Assembly (NCBI GenBank): GCA_003486025.1
Contig: DNHA01000224.1
Location: 2,404 to 12,760, forward strand
From: Micrococcaceae bacterium
GTDB taxonomy: Bacteria > Actinomycetota > Actinomycetes > Actinomycetales > Micrococcaceae
Direction: 5' to 3'
Length of the DNA stretch: 10,357 bases
Positions 1 through 5,865 of the stretch are shown piece after piece; within the stretch, counting starts at the first letter, position 1, and the number at the start of each line of letters is the position of its first letter. The notes beneath the pieces are model-generated. The model was not told the origin of the DNA and did no database searches. It saw nothing but the letters and a program-made list of their open reading frames with translations. The translations under genes were made by a program, and so were the position numbers.

Positions 1-1215
1 TTCGGTACGCGCCGTGCACCAGTAGGTGCCATTTACCGTATCGGTGTATTGCTCGAAGGAACGGAATTTATCCATTTGCTCAAAGACCACGCGACTGGTC
101 CAATAGCGGCAAATGCTCTGTCCTTCGATAGCGCCGGTGTGATCCGCTGGGAAATTTACTCGGTCGTTTTCATAAGCCTTATGCAATATCCCTGATTCAT
201 GGACCTTCTGGAAATGGCAGGTCACTCCCAGATGTTCTGTCGCCAAGTTGGTAAATCGGTGAGCTGCGGTTTCATAGGACACCGCAAACGCATCGCGCAG
301 ATCCTCAATCGCGATCTCTCGTTTAGCTTTCGCCTGCCGCAAGAATTCGGTCGTTGACTTCTCAGGCATCATCAAGGCCGCGGCAAAGTAGTTCGTCGCT
401 ACGCGTTGGTCCAAAAAGTTCGCATAGCTGGTGGGGGCTTCGTGGCCCAGAATGTAGTGCCCCAACGCTTGAAGCAATACCGAACGTGGGTCATGTTCCG
501 AGCGGCTGGCCTGTGTGAGGTAGATTCTCTTGTTCTTCAAGTCAGTCACCGAGCGGGTGGAATGCGGAAGATTCCCAACAAATCGGAGGCTGAATCCAAG
601 GTGTTCAGCGATATCAGCTGCGCGATGATGCGATAGCGGTCCAGCGTCATGGCCCACCGCAGCAAGCACCTTCGAGGCTTCTTGCTCAATTTCCTTGTAG
701 TAGTTATTACGTTGACGCATCTCTTGACGTAGCGCGGTGTTTGCACGCCGTGCTTCTTCCGGAGTTGCAGCCTGTTCTTCGAGACGGCGTTCTAGCTCGT
801 TTTGCAAACCTACGAGTGATTCGAGCACGTCCATCGGTAAACGCGTACCAACGCGCACCTTCGGCAATCCCAATGCCTCATAGAGCGGGCCTCGTTGCGC
901 ACGTTCCAGGTCAATTTCCAATGCTGCACGTCGCGTGGGTGGCTCGGATCCTAGAAGATCGTCCACTCCTACTTGCAATGCTCGAGCCAATGACTTGAGC
1001 AACGAAAGTTTCGGTTCCCGCTTGCCGTTTTCTATCAATGAAAGCTGGCTGGGAGCCGTTCCTACTAACGCCGAGACATCATCTAACGTCAGCGACTTTG
1101 CTTTGCGCAGGTGGCGAATTCGCCGTCCAAGCGCAAGCGTATCGAGCTCCGGGTCCAGAACAGACTCGGATTCGGCGTCAACGGAGAAATTACGATTCCA
1201 TGTGGGTGCAGTCAC
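1..1215 (-). CDS. ramB: RamB-like (ScfR family) acetate-metabolism transcriptional regulator, 3' end cut by window
   Basis: The reverse strand is open from a GTG at 1215 to the window edge (405 codons; family members run to roughly 470-480, so the C-terminus is missing). An XRE-type helix-turn-helix spans about residues 28-88 (LGRRIRHLRKAKSLTLDD ... SQLSLIENGKREP). A charged, probably coiled linker follows around 130-170, then an IrrE/ImmA-like domain and a Cys-containing region (ICRYWTSRVVF) typical of short-chain fatty acyl regulators. The zinc-protease motif is degenerate: QALGH 249-253 in place of HExxH. Known RamB proteins control isocitrate lyase, malate synthase and acetate activation genes, and aceA/aceB lie 3 kb away here. 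Start choice: an in-frame TAG lies four codons upstream, so no earlier start is possible; the GTG has no well-spaced ribosome site and fits a leaderless transcript. The family is confident; the exact start is less so. Confidence 0.9.
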   Translation of the reverse strand, partial: MTAPTWNRNFSVDAESESVLDPELDTLALGRRIRHLRKAKSLTLDDVSALVGTAPSQLSLIENGKREPKLSLLKSLARALQVGVDDLLGSEPPTRRAALEIDLERAQRGPLYEALGLPKVRVGTRLPMDVLESLVGLQNELERRLEEQAATPEEARRANTALRQEMRQRNNYYKEIEQEASKVLAAVGHDAGPLSHHRAADIAEHLGFSLRFVGNLPHSTRSVTDLKNKRIYLTQASRSEHDPRSVLLQALGHYILGHEAPTSYANFLDQRVATNYFAAALMMPEKSTTEFLRQAKAKREIAIEDLRDAFAVSYETAAHRFTNLATEHLGVTCHFQKVHESGILHKAYENDRVNFPADHTGAIEGQSICRYWTSRVVFEQMDKFRSFEQYTDTVNGTYWCTARTE

Positions 1216-1256
1216 ATTCCTAGCCTAAGCGAAGAACAATCGATTTTTCTAGGAAT
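1216..1256. repeat. Inverted repeat ATTCCTAG / CTAGGAAT around the ramB promoter
   Basis: ATTCCTAG at 1216-1223 and CTAGGAAT at 1249-1256 are perfect reverse complements, with centres 33 bases apart (about three helical turns). The inner copy covers the start-proximal end of the proposed -10 box and the six bases between it and the start codon, so a protein bound there would block transcription. RamB autoregulation is known in related bacteria, but this motif does not resemble the RamB site I know, so the bound factor is unknown. Confidence 0.4.
1222..1227 (-). promoter_or_regulatory. Probable -10 box of ramB, leaderless layout
   Basis: On the minus strand TAGGCT is followed by exactly 6 bases and then the GTG start at 1215, so transcription would begin on the start codon itself. 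TANNNT boxes at this distance are the usual signature of leaderless actinobacterial genes. No good -35 box is visible. The same arrangement occurs at 7626-7631 before the alpha/beta hydrolase. Confidence 0.5.
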
Positions 1257-1334
1257 ACATCCGAAATGACAATAATGGCGCGCGACAAGAGCAATCGAGT
1301 CAAAAGATATTCTGTTCTTTCCGTTAGGTCGATC

Positions 1335-1356
1335 GCAGCAATAACAGGCCTGCTGC
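1335..1356 (-). terminator. Weak hairpin after the lipoprotein gene
   Basis: GCAGCA at 1335-1340 and TGCTGC at 1351-1356 can pair across a 10-base loop, just beyond the lipoprotein stop codon. There is no T-run after it on the minus strand, so it would be a poor intrinsic terminator. Some read-through into ramB is possible. Confidence 0.2.
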
Positions 1357-1369
1357 CTTACTCAACCAG

Positions 1370-2683
1370 CTATTTCTTCCATTTCATGACTTCAACGTAC
1401 GCATCATTTGTTGAGTCCCCTGTTCCGCGAACACCCCAGGCAAAGTAGTCACCGTTGCAGAAGGTTGTGCCGGTTAGCCCGTCCTTTGCAATCTTAGAAA
1501 GTTCATTGGATTCCAGATCCAGCAAATACTGCCAACCATCACTCGCGCCTCCAACGTCCACCACTTGCCAAACAGCATGCTGCCCACAAACTGCGTAGCC
1601 CACTGCGCGTGACTCAGCTGGCAGTGCGAAGGCCGTAGCATCCTTGTTCTCAGGATTAATAACTAAGAACTTGTCAGCCAACTGAGTCATCAGAGTTTCC
1701 CCTTGCCCAACTAATCTTGTAAAAGACACGGTGTCATCGAGCAACGGGCTTCTGGTGAGTAAAACTTCAGGATCCGCTTGCTCGGTATGAAGAGAAATTG
1801 ATTTTGACACGTGATTCTCGGAAAACTTTTCTGTGTCGGCTTCAGTCATCACATCTAAAACCGCGATCCCCTGATCCAGCACGGCGGGACTGGTGGCATC
1901 ATCAGCGAAAATCTTGCTTTCCTCATCTCCAAACAGCGAATGCTGGAGAACCGAGACTGAAGTAGACCCGTTAGCTTTGGTGGTCAAAGTTGACCAATAA
2001 ACGGATTTGTCGCCTATCACCGGTACGGCTACCTCGACACTCGACTCGTTGATGCTAAATTTGTCATCGTTTTTTGACTTGGCCAACAGCTTTGATTCAG
2101 CTCCTGGGCCGCCAGTGAACAGCCGCCACGTTCCAGCGACGGATTGATAATTGGGGCTTTCTACCCAGAGATAACCATCATCTGTAGAGAGAGCGGAGGT
2201 GACGGTTCGGTTACCATCACCTTCAACCAGCTTCCGAGTACTTCCAAATGCTGTGAACTCACCGTTATTCGCAAGCCCGATTTCACCATGGTCGCTCAAT
2301 TTGATATCCGCTTGCGTGGGCTTCATTTGCCGGGATAGCTCACCTATGACCTTGCCGTGGGTGTTTAGCCCCAGACCCAAGAGGAAATTCGATTGCTTTT
2401 GCCAGTTACCGGTTGAATCCTGTGCAGTGAACTTATCGCCAAACGCCACTTCAGTGGCAGCGTCCAGCTTTACAACTCGTGCGCTGACGTCTTCCCCGCT
2501 GCCCCATTGGACCTCGGAGAGAGTCTGCGTTTGAGTCACGCCATCGCCAATTGCGCCGGGATTTGTCGCGGTCTCATTATTTGAAACACACGACGTGCTC
2601 AGACAGAGCGTCGCCGTTAGTAGGCCAAGGGCGAGGACTCGGGATTTAGGTCGCAAGGTCGATCCATTCTCTGGTCTAGTCAC
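1370..2683 (-). CDS. Exported lipoprotein of unknown function, possibly beta-propeller-like
   Basis: A 437-residue protein with a GTG start and a TAG stop. The N-terminus is a lipoprotein signal: basic RPKSR at 11-15, hydrophobic core 16-28, and cleavage before Cys32 (CLSTSC; Ser at -3 is allowed but less usual than Leu). It should be anchored to the outer face of the cytoplasmic membrane. The mature part is Thr/Ser/Asp-rich and predicted mostly beta. It carries spaced aromatic-Trp segments (GYLW 173, VYW 230, AVW 372, FAW 416), as in TolB-like propeller blades, and a possible disulfide pair Cys366/Cys409. I do not recognise the family. Base composition looks more AT-rich than aceA/aceB. The GTG has no ribosome site of its own; a leader frame at 2680-2703 overlaps it. 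The gene reads towards ramB, 154 bases away. The propeller idea is inference. Confidence 0.8.
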   Translation of the reverse strand: MTRPENGSTLRPKSRVLALGLLTATLCLSTSCVSNNETATNPGAIGDGVTQTQTLSEVQWGSGEDVSARVVKLDAATEVAFGDKFTAQDSTGNWQKQSNFLLGLGLNTHGKVIGELSRQMKPTQADIKLSDHGEIGLANNGEFTAFGSTRKLVEGDGNRTVTSALSTDDGYLWVESPNYQSVAGTWRLFTGGPGAESKLLAKSKNDDKFSINESSVEVAVPVIGDKSVYWSTLTTKANGSTSVSVLQHSLFGDEESKIFADDATSPAVLDQGIAVLDVMTEADTEKFSENHVSKSISLHTEQADPEVLLTRSPLLDDTVSFTRLVGQGETLMTQLADKFLVINPENKDATAFALPAESRAVGYAVCGQHAVWQVVDVGGASDGWQYLLDLESNELSKIAKDGLTGTTFCNGDYFAWGVRGTGDSTNDAYVEVMKWKK

Positions 2684-2703
2684 TGGCTCAGGCTGTGCGG
2701 CAT
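2680..2703 (-). CDS. Seven-codon leader frame (MPHSLSQ) overlapping the lipoprotein start
   Basis: On the minus strand GAGGA is followed 7 bases later by ATG (2703-2701), then six more codons and TGA at 2682-2680. The stop overlaps the lipoprotein GTG (2683-2681) as GTGA. The ribosome site in front of this tiny frame is better than anything in front of the GTG, which suggests ribosomes enter here and restart on the GTG (translational coupling). The alternative is that the lipoprotein begins at an in-frame CTG further upstream, or that the overlap is chance. No protein evidence is available. Confidence 0.4.
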   Translation of the reverse strand: MPHSLSQ

Positions 2704-2828
2704 CAAATCTTCCTCGCAGACCTGTTGGTCTTTACCTTAGATCAGCATTCTGGAGCTTTTCGACATCCCAATGGATGACATTGGAGAATTTCCTCCACCG
2801 TATGTTCGGATCTATTGCACTCACGCCC

Positions 2829-2857
2829 CGAGGCCTCGAAGCGTGGATTCACGTGAA
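2829..2857. promoter_or_regulatory. Two 10-base perfect palindromes in the divergent intergenic region
   Basis: CGAGGCCTCG at 2829-2838 and TTCACGTGAA at 2848-2857 are both perfect palindromes with centres 19 bases apart. They sit between the minus-strand lipoprotein gene and the plus-strand kinase gene, where operators would be expected. The rest of 2704-2935 shows no gene I can support. The bound factor, if any, is unknown. Confidence 0.25.
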
Positions 2858-2983
2858 ATTCCCAGCAACAATCCGCTATCAACACCTGGCACTTAAACGT
2901 TGCAGAGAAGTAAGACATCAATTTAAGGACCTGCGATTATCACCACCGAAATCTCACGCCGCCCCGTTCTTCACCGCAAAGCT

Positions 2984-3559
2984 TTGCGGACCAGAAGGAC
3001 GCTGATTGTGCTGGGCGTCGATGGTTCAGGCAAAAGCACCGCTGTTGCCGCGCTCGTCCACGCTCTGAAGCAACAAGATCTTCCCGCCCAGCAAGTGGCG
3101 AATCCAGCGGCGCGTAAATGGTTGAATCAGCGAGTCGCCTATTCTCGCTTTGAAATTTCACCGGCCACTCAGGATGGCATCGAATCAATGTTCCGGCTAT
3201 TCAATGTCGCGCGCAATACGATCAAATCTTCGTTGTTCTCCGGGGTCACCGTGATGGATCGCCACCTAGCCTGCCAGCTTGCGCTTCGCCAGGTGCGCGG
3301 GCTGCCGCAAGGCCGATTCTTCCGCTGGCTAGCTCTCGCCTATGCCAAAGACGCTGACGTGGTTGTGCTGGATGTTGGTGCGGACACGGCGTATTCACGA
3401 ATCCACCAGCGCGGCGAAGATACCGAAACCAAGGAATTTCTCGAGGCGAGCCGCAACGCATATTTAGAGCTGGCGGCGAAACACAACTGGACGGTGCTCA
3501 GCTCCGCTCAAAGCATCGATGGTGTGGTTGATGAGCTACTGGCCGTTCTGGACAAGTAA
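2984..3559 (+). CDS. Thymidylate-kinase-like P-loop nucleotide kinase
   Basis: With the TTG start at 2984 the product is 191 residues, near the 200-215 usual for dTMP kinases. It shows the P-loop GVDGSGKST (11-19) after a short beta strand (LIVL), a DRH motif (92-94) where dTMP kinases have DR(Y/F/H), the second hydrophobic strand DVVVLDV (125-131) and a LID-like segment RGEDTETKEFL (143-153). These indicate phosphate transfer from ATP to a nucleotide-type substrate in the cytoplasm. dTMP itself is not proven, and the cell probably has a separate main tmk. Start is uncertain. GTG 3008 has the best ribosome site (AGAAGGA, 8 bases) but removes most of the first strand. Codon-like sequence also continues back to an ATT at 2936 that follows AAGGA by 6 bases. 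The HutD-family gene follows 9 bases downstream, probably in one operon. Confidence 0.8.
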   Translation: MRTRRTLIVLGVDGSGKSTAVAALVHALKQQDLPAQQVANPAARKWLNQRVAYSRFEISPATQDGIESMFRLFNVARNTIKSSLFSGVTVMDRHLACQLALRQVRGLPQGRFFRWLALAYAKDADVVVLDVGADTAYSRIHQRGEDTETKEFLEASRNAYLELAAKHNWTVLSSAQSIDGVVDELLAVLDK

Positions 3560-3568
3560 ACTCGAATT

Positions 3569-4171
3569 ATGAGTGAAGCAGCCGCGCAGTTCGCCCCAGG
3601 TACCGTCATCCCACTGGCCCAGAGCAGCAAGAAACAATGGGAACTGGGGCAGGTACGCCAGATATGTGCCGGCGAAATAACTGACGAGGGCCTCCTTACC
3701 GCCGCCGCGCAGGACTCCGCGAGCTGGAACCTCTCGATTCGTTCAATTGAAAAAGCAGGCTCTTTTCAGGGTTCCGGTACTGCACAGGCGCTGACTCTCA
3801 TTGCCGGAGATTTCCTCCAGCTTGATGTTGATGGGCAGATTCACGGACTCGAACCATTGCGCCCGCTGAAAATTGAAACGTCCAACCCCGTGACAACCAG
3901 CCAGCCCGCTGAGGAATTACTTGTCCTGCACCTCACGACCAAGCCTGGACGTGTACGCGGCACAGTGCGCATCGTTGAACTTTCCAAGAAACGCGATCAG
4001 CACCTGTTCGATGGCCAGCTAGGTGTATTGGTGCAGGGTAACGGAGTCCTGAAACTCAACGGCGAAGAGCAGAAGCTCGACGTGCGCGACACCGTCATCG
4101 GCGGCGATACGGCCGAACCGACCATCGCTGGCCGCGGTTTCATGGCAGTCGTATCGCTGGATCTGCCCTAA
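3569..4171 (+). CDS. HutD/Ves family protein
   Basis: A 200-residue cupin-like protein. Residues 53-103 (WNLSIRSIEKAGSF ... ALTLIAGDFLQL ... LEPLRPLKIE) closely follow the pattern of E. coli Ves and the HutD family: a W-x-x-S-I-x-S-I strand, a G-x-F turn, the hydrophobic TLI-GD strand and an L-x-P-L-x-P segment. The N-terminal NGGG-T-R-E-I segment of the family is degenerate here (WELGQVRQI, 24-32). HutD is linked to control of histidine utilisation in Pseudomonas, and Ves was reported in a cold-stress context in E. coli; the biochemical activity is not settled. No hut genes are visible. It lies 9 bases after the kinase stop, so it is likely co-transcribed, and it has no clear ribosome site of its own. 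The role here is unknown. It ends 312 bases before aceA and no good terminator follows it. Confidence 0.78.
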   Translation: MSEAAAQFAPGTVIPLAQSSKKQWELGQVRQICAGEITDEGLLTAAAQDSASWNLSIRSIEKAGSFQGSGTAQALTLIAGDFLQLDVDGQIHGLEPLRPLKIETSNPVTTSQPAEELLVLHLTTKPGRVRGTVRIVELSKKRDQHLFDGQLGVLVQGNGVLKLNGEEQKLDVRDTVIGGDTAEPTIAGRGFMAVVSLDLP

Positions 4172-4284
4172 CTGGTAAAACTACCCATTTACGCATCATC
4201 CCTTCCTTTAGAGCGCTCAAAAGCTAGCCAGCACACGCTCCACATTCAGAAAAAACCAACTTCTTTCACTTTCGATTTCTACTT

Positions 4285-4304
4285 TTTGAGCAATCTTGCT
4301 CAAA
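4285..4304. promoter_or_regulatory. Perfect 20-base inverted repeat upstream of aceA (operator candidate)
   Basis: TTTGAGCAATCTTGCTCAAA consists of two perfect 9-base arms around a TC centre. It has no T-run on either side, so it does not look like a terminator for the preceding HutD-family gene. The length and symmetry fit a dimeric regulator such as a TetR- or GntR-type protein. It lies about 80 bases upstream of the proposed aceA -35 box, more in keeping with activation or an additional upstream promoter than with simple blockage. It does not match RamB or CRP/GlxR consensus sites as I know them. Confidence 0.5.
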
Positions 4305-4314
4305 TCAGGCGAAC

Positions 4315-4361
4315 AACTGCGAAGAACGCAATTTTTTTGAGATTAATCAAAGAACTGCAAA
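4315..4361 (+). promoter_or_regulatory. Two AACTGC(A/G)AA elements, RamB-site-like
   Basis: AACTGCGAA at 4315-4323 and AACTGCAAA at 4353-4361 lie 38 bases apart in direct orientation. The second, read as AAAGAACTGCAAA, resembles the corynebacterial RamB site (roughly AAAACTTTGCAAA) with two bases missing. With a ramB-like gene in the window, RamB binding before aceA is plausible. The consensus is quoted from memory and the match is imperfect. A shorter inverted repeat, TTTGA/TCAAA (4336-4351), lies between the two. Confidence 0.4.
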
Positions 4362-4375
4362 TCTTTCCTCTGAAT

Positions 4376-4411
4376 ACCCCTATTGCACCCCTTGCTTCTG
4401 CGGAATAGTCA
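4376..4411 (+). promoter_or_regulatory. Proposed aceA promoter with two ACCCCT boxes
   Basis: TTGCAC (4383-4388) and TAGTCA (4406-4411) are separated by 17 bases and could be the -35 and -10 elements, giving a leader of about 65 bases before the aceA ATG. Two ACCCCT boxes (4376-4381 and 4387-4392) overlap the -35 region exactly 11 bases apart, one helical turn. In Corynebacterium the LuxR-type activator RamA uses AC4-5A/G/T boxes at acetate genes. Whether this organism has RamA cannot be seen here. The -10 is not a strong match. Confidence 0.35.
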
Positions 4412-4483
4412 ATGTCACGAAGAAGTTCACCGCATTCGATGAATGTGGACGAACACCAACATGTGGGCGAAGGGGCCAGCACA

Positions 4484-5785
4484 ATGACTGAGCAGAATTC
4501 AATTGACAACCGCATCGCAACTATCGAGAACGACTGGGAGAACAACCCACGCTGGAACGGTGTTACCCGCGATTACAGTGCCGCTGACGTCGTAAACCTG
4601 CAGGGTCGCGTTCAAGAAGAAAACACGCTGGCAAAACGTGGTTCGGAAAAACTGTGGAAGCAGCTCACCGAGGAAACCCCCACCGGCGGATACACCAACG
4701 CTCTGGGTGCATTGACCGGCAACCAGGCAGTCCAGCAGGTCAAGGCCGGGCTTCGAGCAATCTATCTTTCCGGTTGGCAGGTGGCCGCGGATGCAAACCT
4801 CTCCGGGCAGACCTACCCAGATCAGTCGCTCTACCCGGCCAACTCGGTTCCGCAGGTAGTGCGCCGCATCAATAACGCCTTGCTTCGCGCAGACCAGATC
4901 GAATTCTCCGAAGGCATTCAAAGCGTCGAGGACTGGATGGTTCCCATCGTCGCGGATGCCGAAGCAGGCTTTGGCGGTCCGCTCAACGCATACGAGCTGA
5001 TGAAGTCGATGATCACCGCCGGCGCTTCCGGAGTCCACTGGGAAGACCAGCTGGCATCGGAAAAGAAGTGCGGCCACCTCGGTGGCAAGGTGCTCATCCC
5101 AACCCAGCAGCACGTTCGCACACTGAATGCGGCCCGCCTGGCAGCCGACGTGGCGGGAACCCCCTCTGTAGTCATCGCCCGCACCGACGCCGAGGCAGCC
5201 ACCCTGATCACCTCGGATGTTGATGAACGAGATCAGCAGTTCATCACCGGCGAGCGCACCGCGGAAGGTTTCTACAAGGTTCGCAACGGAATCGAACCAT
5301 GTATTGCCCGTGCCAAGGCCTATGCTCCGTACTCCGACCTCATCTGGATGGAGACCGGAACCCCGGACCTGGAGCTGGCCCGCAAGTTCGCCGAGTCGGT
5401 CAAGGCTGAATTCCCTGATCAGATGCTTTCCTACAACTGCTCTCCTTCCTTCAATTGGAAGAAGCACTTGGACGATGCGACGATCGCCAAGTTCCAGCGG
5501 GAACTCGGTGCCATGGGCTTCAGCTTCCAGTTCATCACGCTGGCCGGCTTCCACGCCCTGAACCACTCGATGTTCGACCTTGCCGAGGGTTACGCCCGCG
5601 ATGGCATGAGCGCCTACGTCGAATTGCAGGAACGCGAATTCGCTTCCGAGTCCCGCGGCTACACCGCAACCAAGCACCAGCGCGAGGTAGGTACCGGCTA
5701 CTTCGACAAGATCGCCACCACGTTGAACCCCAACGCATCCACCCTGGCCTTGGTTGGTTCCACCGAAGAAGGACAGTTCCACTAA
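4484..5785 (+). CDS. aceA: Isocitrate lyase
   Basis: Cleaves isocitrate to glyoxylate and succinate, the first step of the glyoxylate shunt, in the cytoplasm. The 433 residues match the usual actinobacterial length (about 430). The signature KKCGHLGGK carries the catalytic cysteine, Cys196. Also visible are the Mg/substrate segment [11 protein letters not shown], the strand [16 protein letters not shown], and [14 protein letters not shown] near the active site. Start choice: the frame is open back to ATG 4412, but ATG 4484 has AAGGGG 8 bases upstream and gives the family N-terminus ([17 protein letters not shown]), whereas the extra 24 residues look unlike coding. It is followed after 80 bases by aceB, so probably one transcript with a hairpin-controlled junction. 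The upstream region holds several operator candidates, consistent with induction on acetate and repression on other carbon sources. Confidence 0.97.
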   Translation: MTEQNSIDNRIATIENDWENNPRWNGVTRDYSAADVVNLQGRVQEENTLAKRGSEKLWKQLTEETPTGGYTNALGALTGNQAVQQVKAGLRAIYLSGWQVAADANLSGQTYPDQSLYPANSVPQVVRRINNALLRADQIEFSEGIQSVEDWMVPIVADAEAGFGGPLNAYELMKSMITAGASGVHWEDQLASEKKCGHLGGKVLIPTQQHVRTLNAARLAADVAGTPSVVIARTDAEAATLITSDVDERDQQFITGERTAEGFYKVRNGIEPCIARAKAYAPYSDLIWMETGTPDLELARKFAESVKAEFPDQMLSYNCSPSFNWKKHLDDATIAKFQRELGAMGFSFQFITLAGFHALNHSMFDLAEGYARDGMSAYVELQEREFASESRGYTATKHQREVGTGYFDKIATTLNPNASTLALVGSTEEGQFH

Positions 5786-5789
5786 ATCA

Positions 5790-5846
5790 GGACCCTTGGG
5801 GTCCTGGCGGTGGGGCCGGCAATGACGCCGGCCCCACCGACCCCAA
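5790..5846 (+). promoter_or_regulatory. Competing hairpins between aceA and aceB (possible attenuator or mRNA-stability element)
   Basis: A 13-base perfect GC-rich stem (5808-5820 with 5827-5839, loop AATGAC) starts 22 bases after the aceA stop. It can be extended: TTGGGGTC (5796-5803) pairs with GACCCCAA (5839-5846), with a small bulge. A small upstream hairpin, GGACCC-TTG-GGGTCC (5790-5804), uses some of the same bases, so it and the extension exclude each other. A short TTTT (5849-5852) follows, directly before the aceB ribosome site AAGGA (5853-5857). Possible roles are partial termination lowering aceB relative to aceA, or protection of the aceA message. The pairing is seen; the function is inferred. 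Confidence 0.65.
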
Positions 5847-5865
5847 ACTTTTAAGGAAGAACATC

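Noticed and set aside
406..1228. Several short plus-strand frames across the ramB region
   Set aside because: The reverse strand encodes a continuous helix-turn-helix regulator. The plus-strand frames show no motif and overlap one another.
2771..2896. Small plus-strand frame of 41 codons in the intergenic region
   Set aside because: No ribosome site, no recognisable motif, and codon use unlike the neighbours.
4285..4304. The palindrome as a terminator of the HutD-family gene
   Set aside because: There is no T-run on either strand and the loop is only 2 bases unless the stem is shortened to 7. An operator fits better.
4412..4483. N-terminal extension of isocitrate lyase from ATG 4412
   Set aside because: The 24 extra residues are unlike the family, overlap the proposed promoter, and ATG 4484 has a well-placed AAGGGG.
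4499..5782. Long reverse-strand open frame opposite aceA (427 codons)
   Set aside because: It mirrors aceA, which has clear isocitrate lyase motifs. The reverse product shows no family motif and arises from the codon bias of the real gene.
5455..5865. Upstream extension of the aceB frame into aceA
   Set aside because: The extension overlaps aceA in another frame and gives Arg/Pro-rich non-family sequence. ATG 5866 has a good ribosome site.
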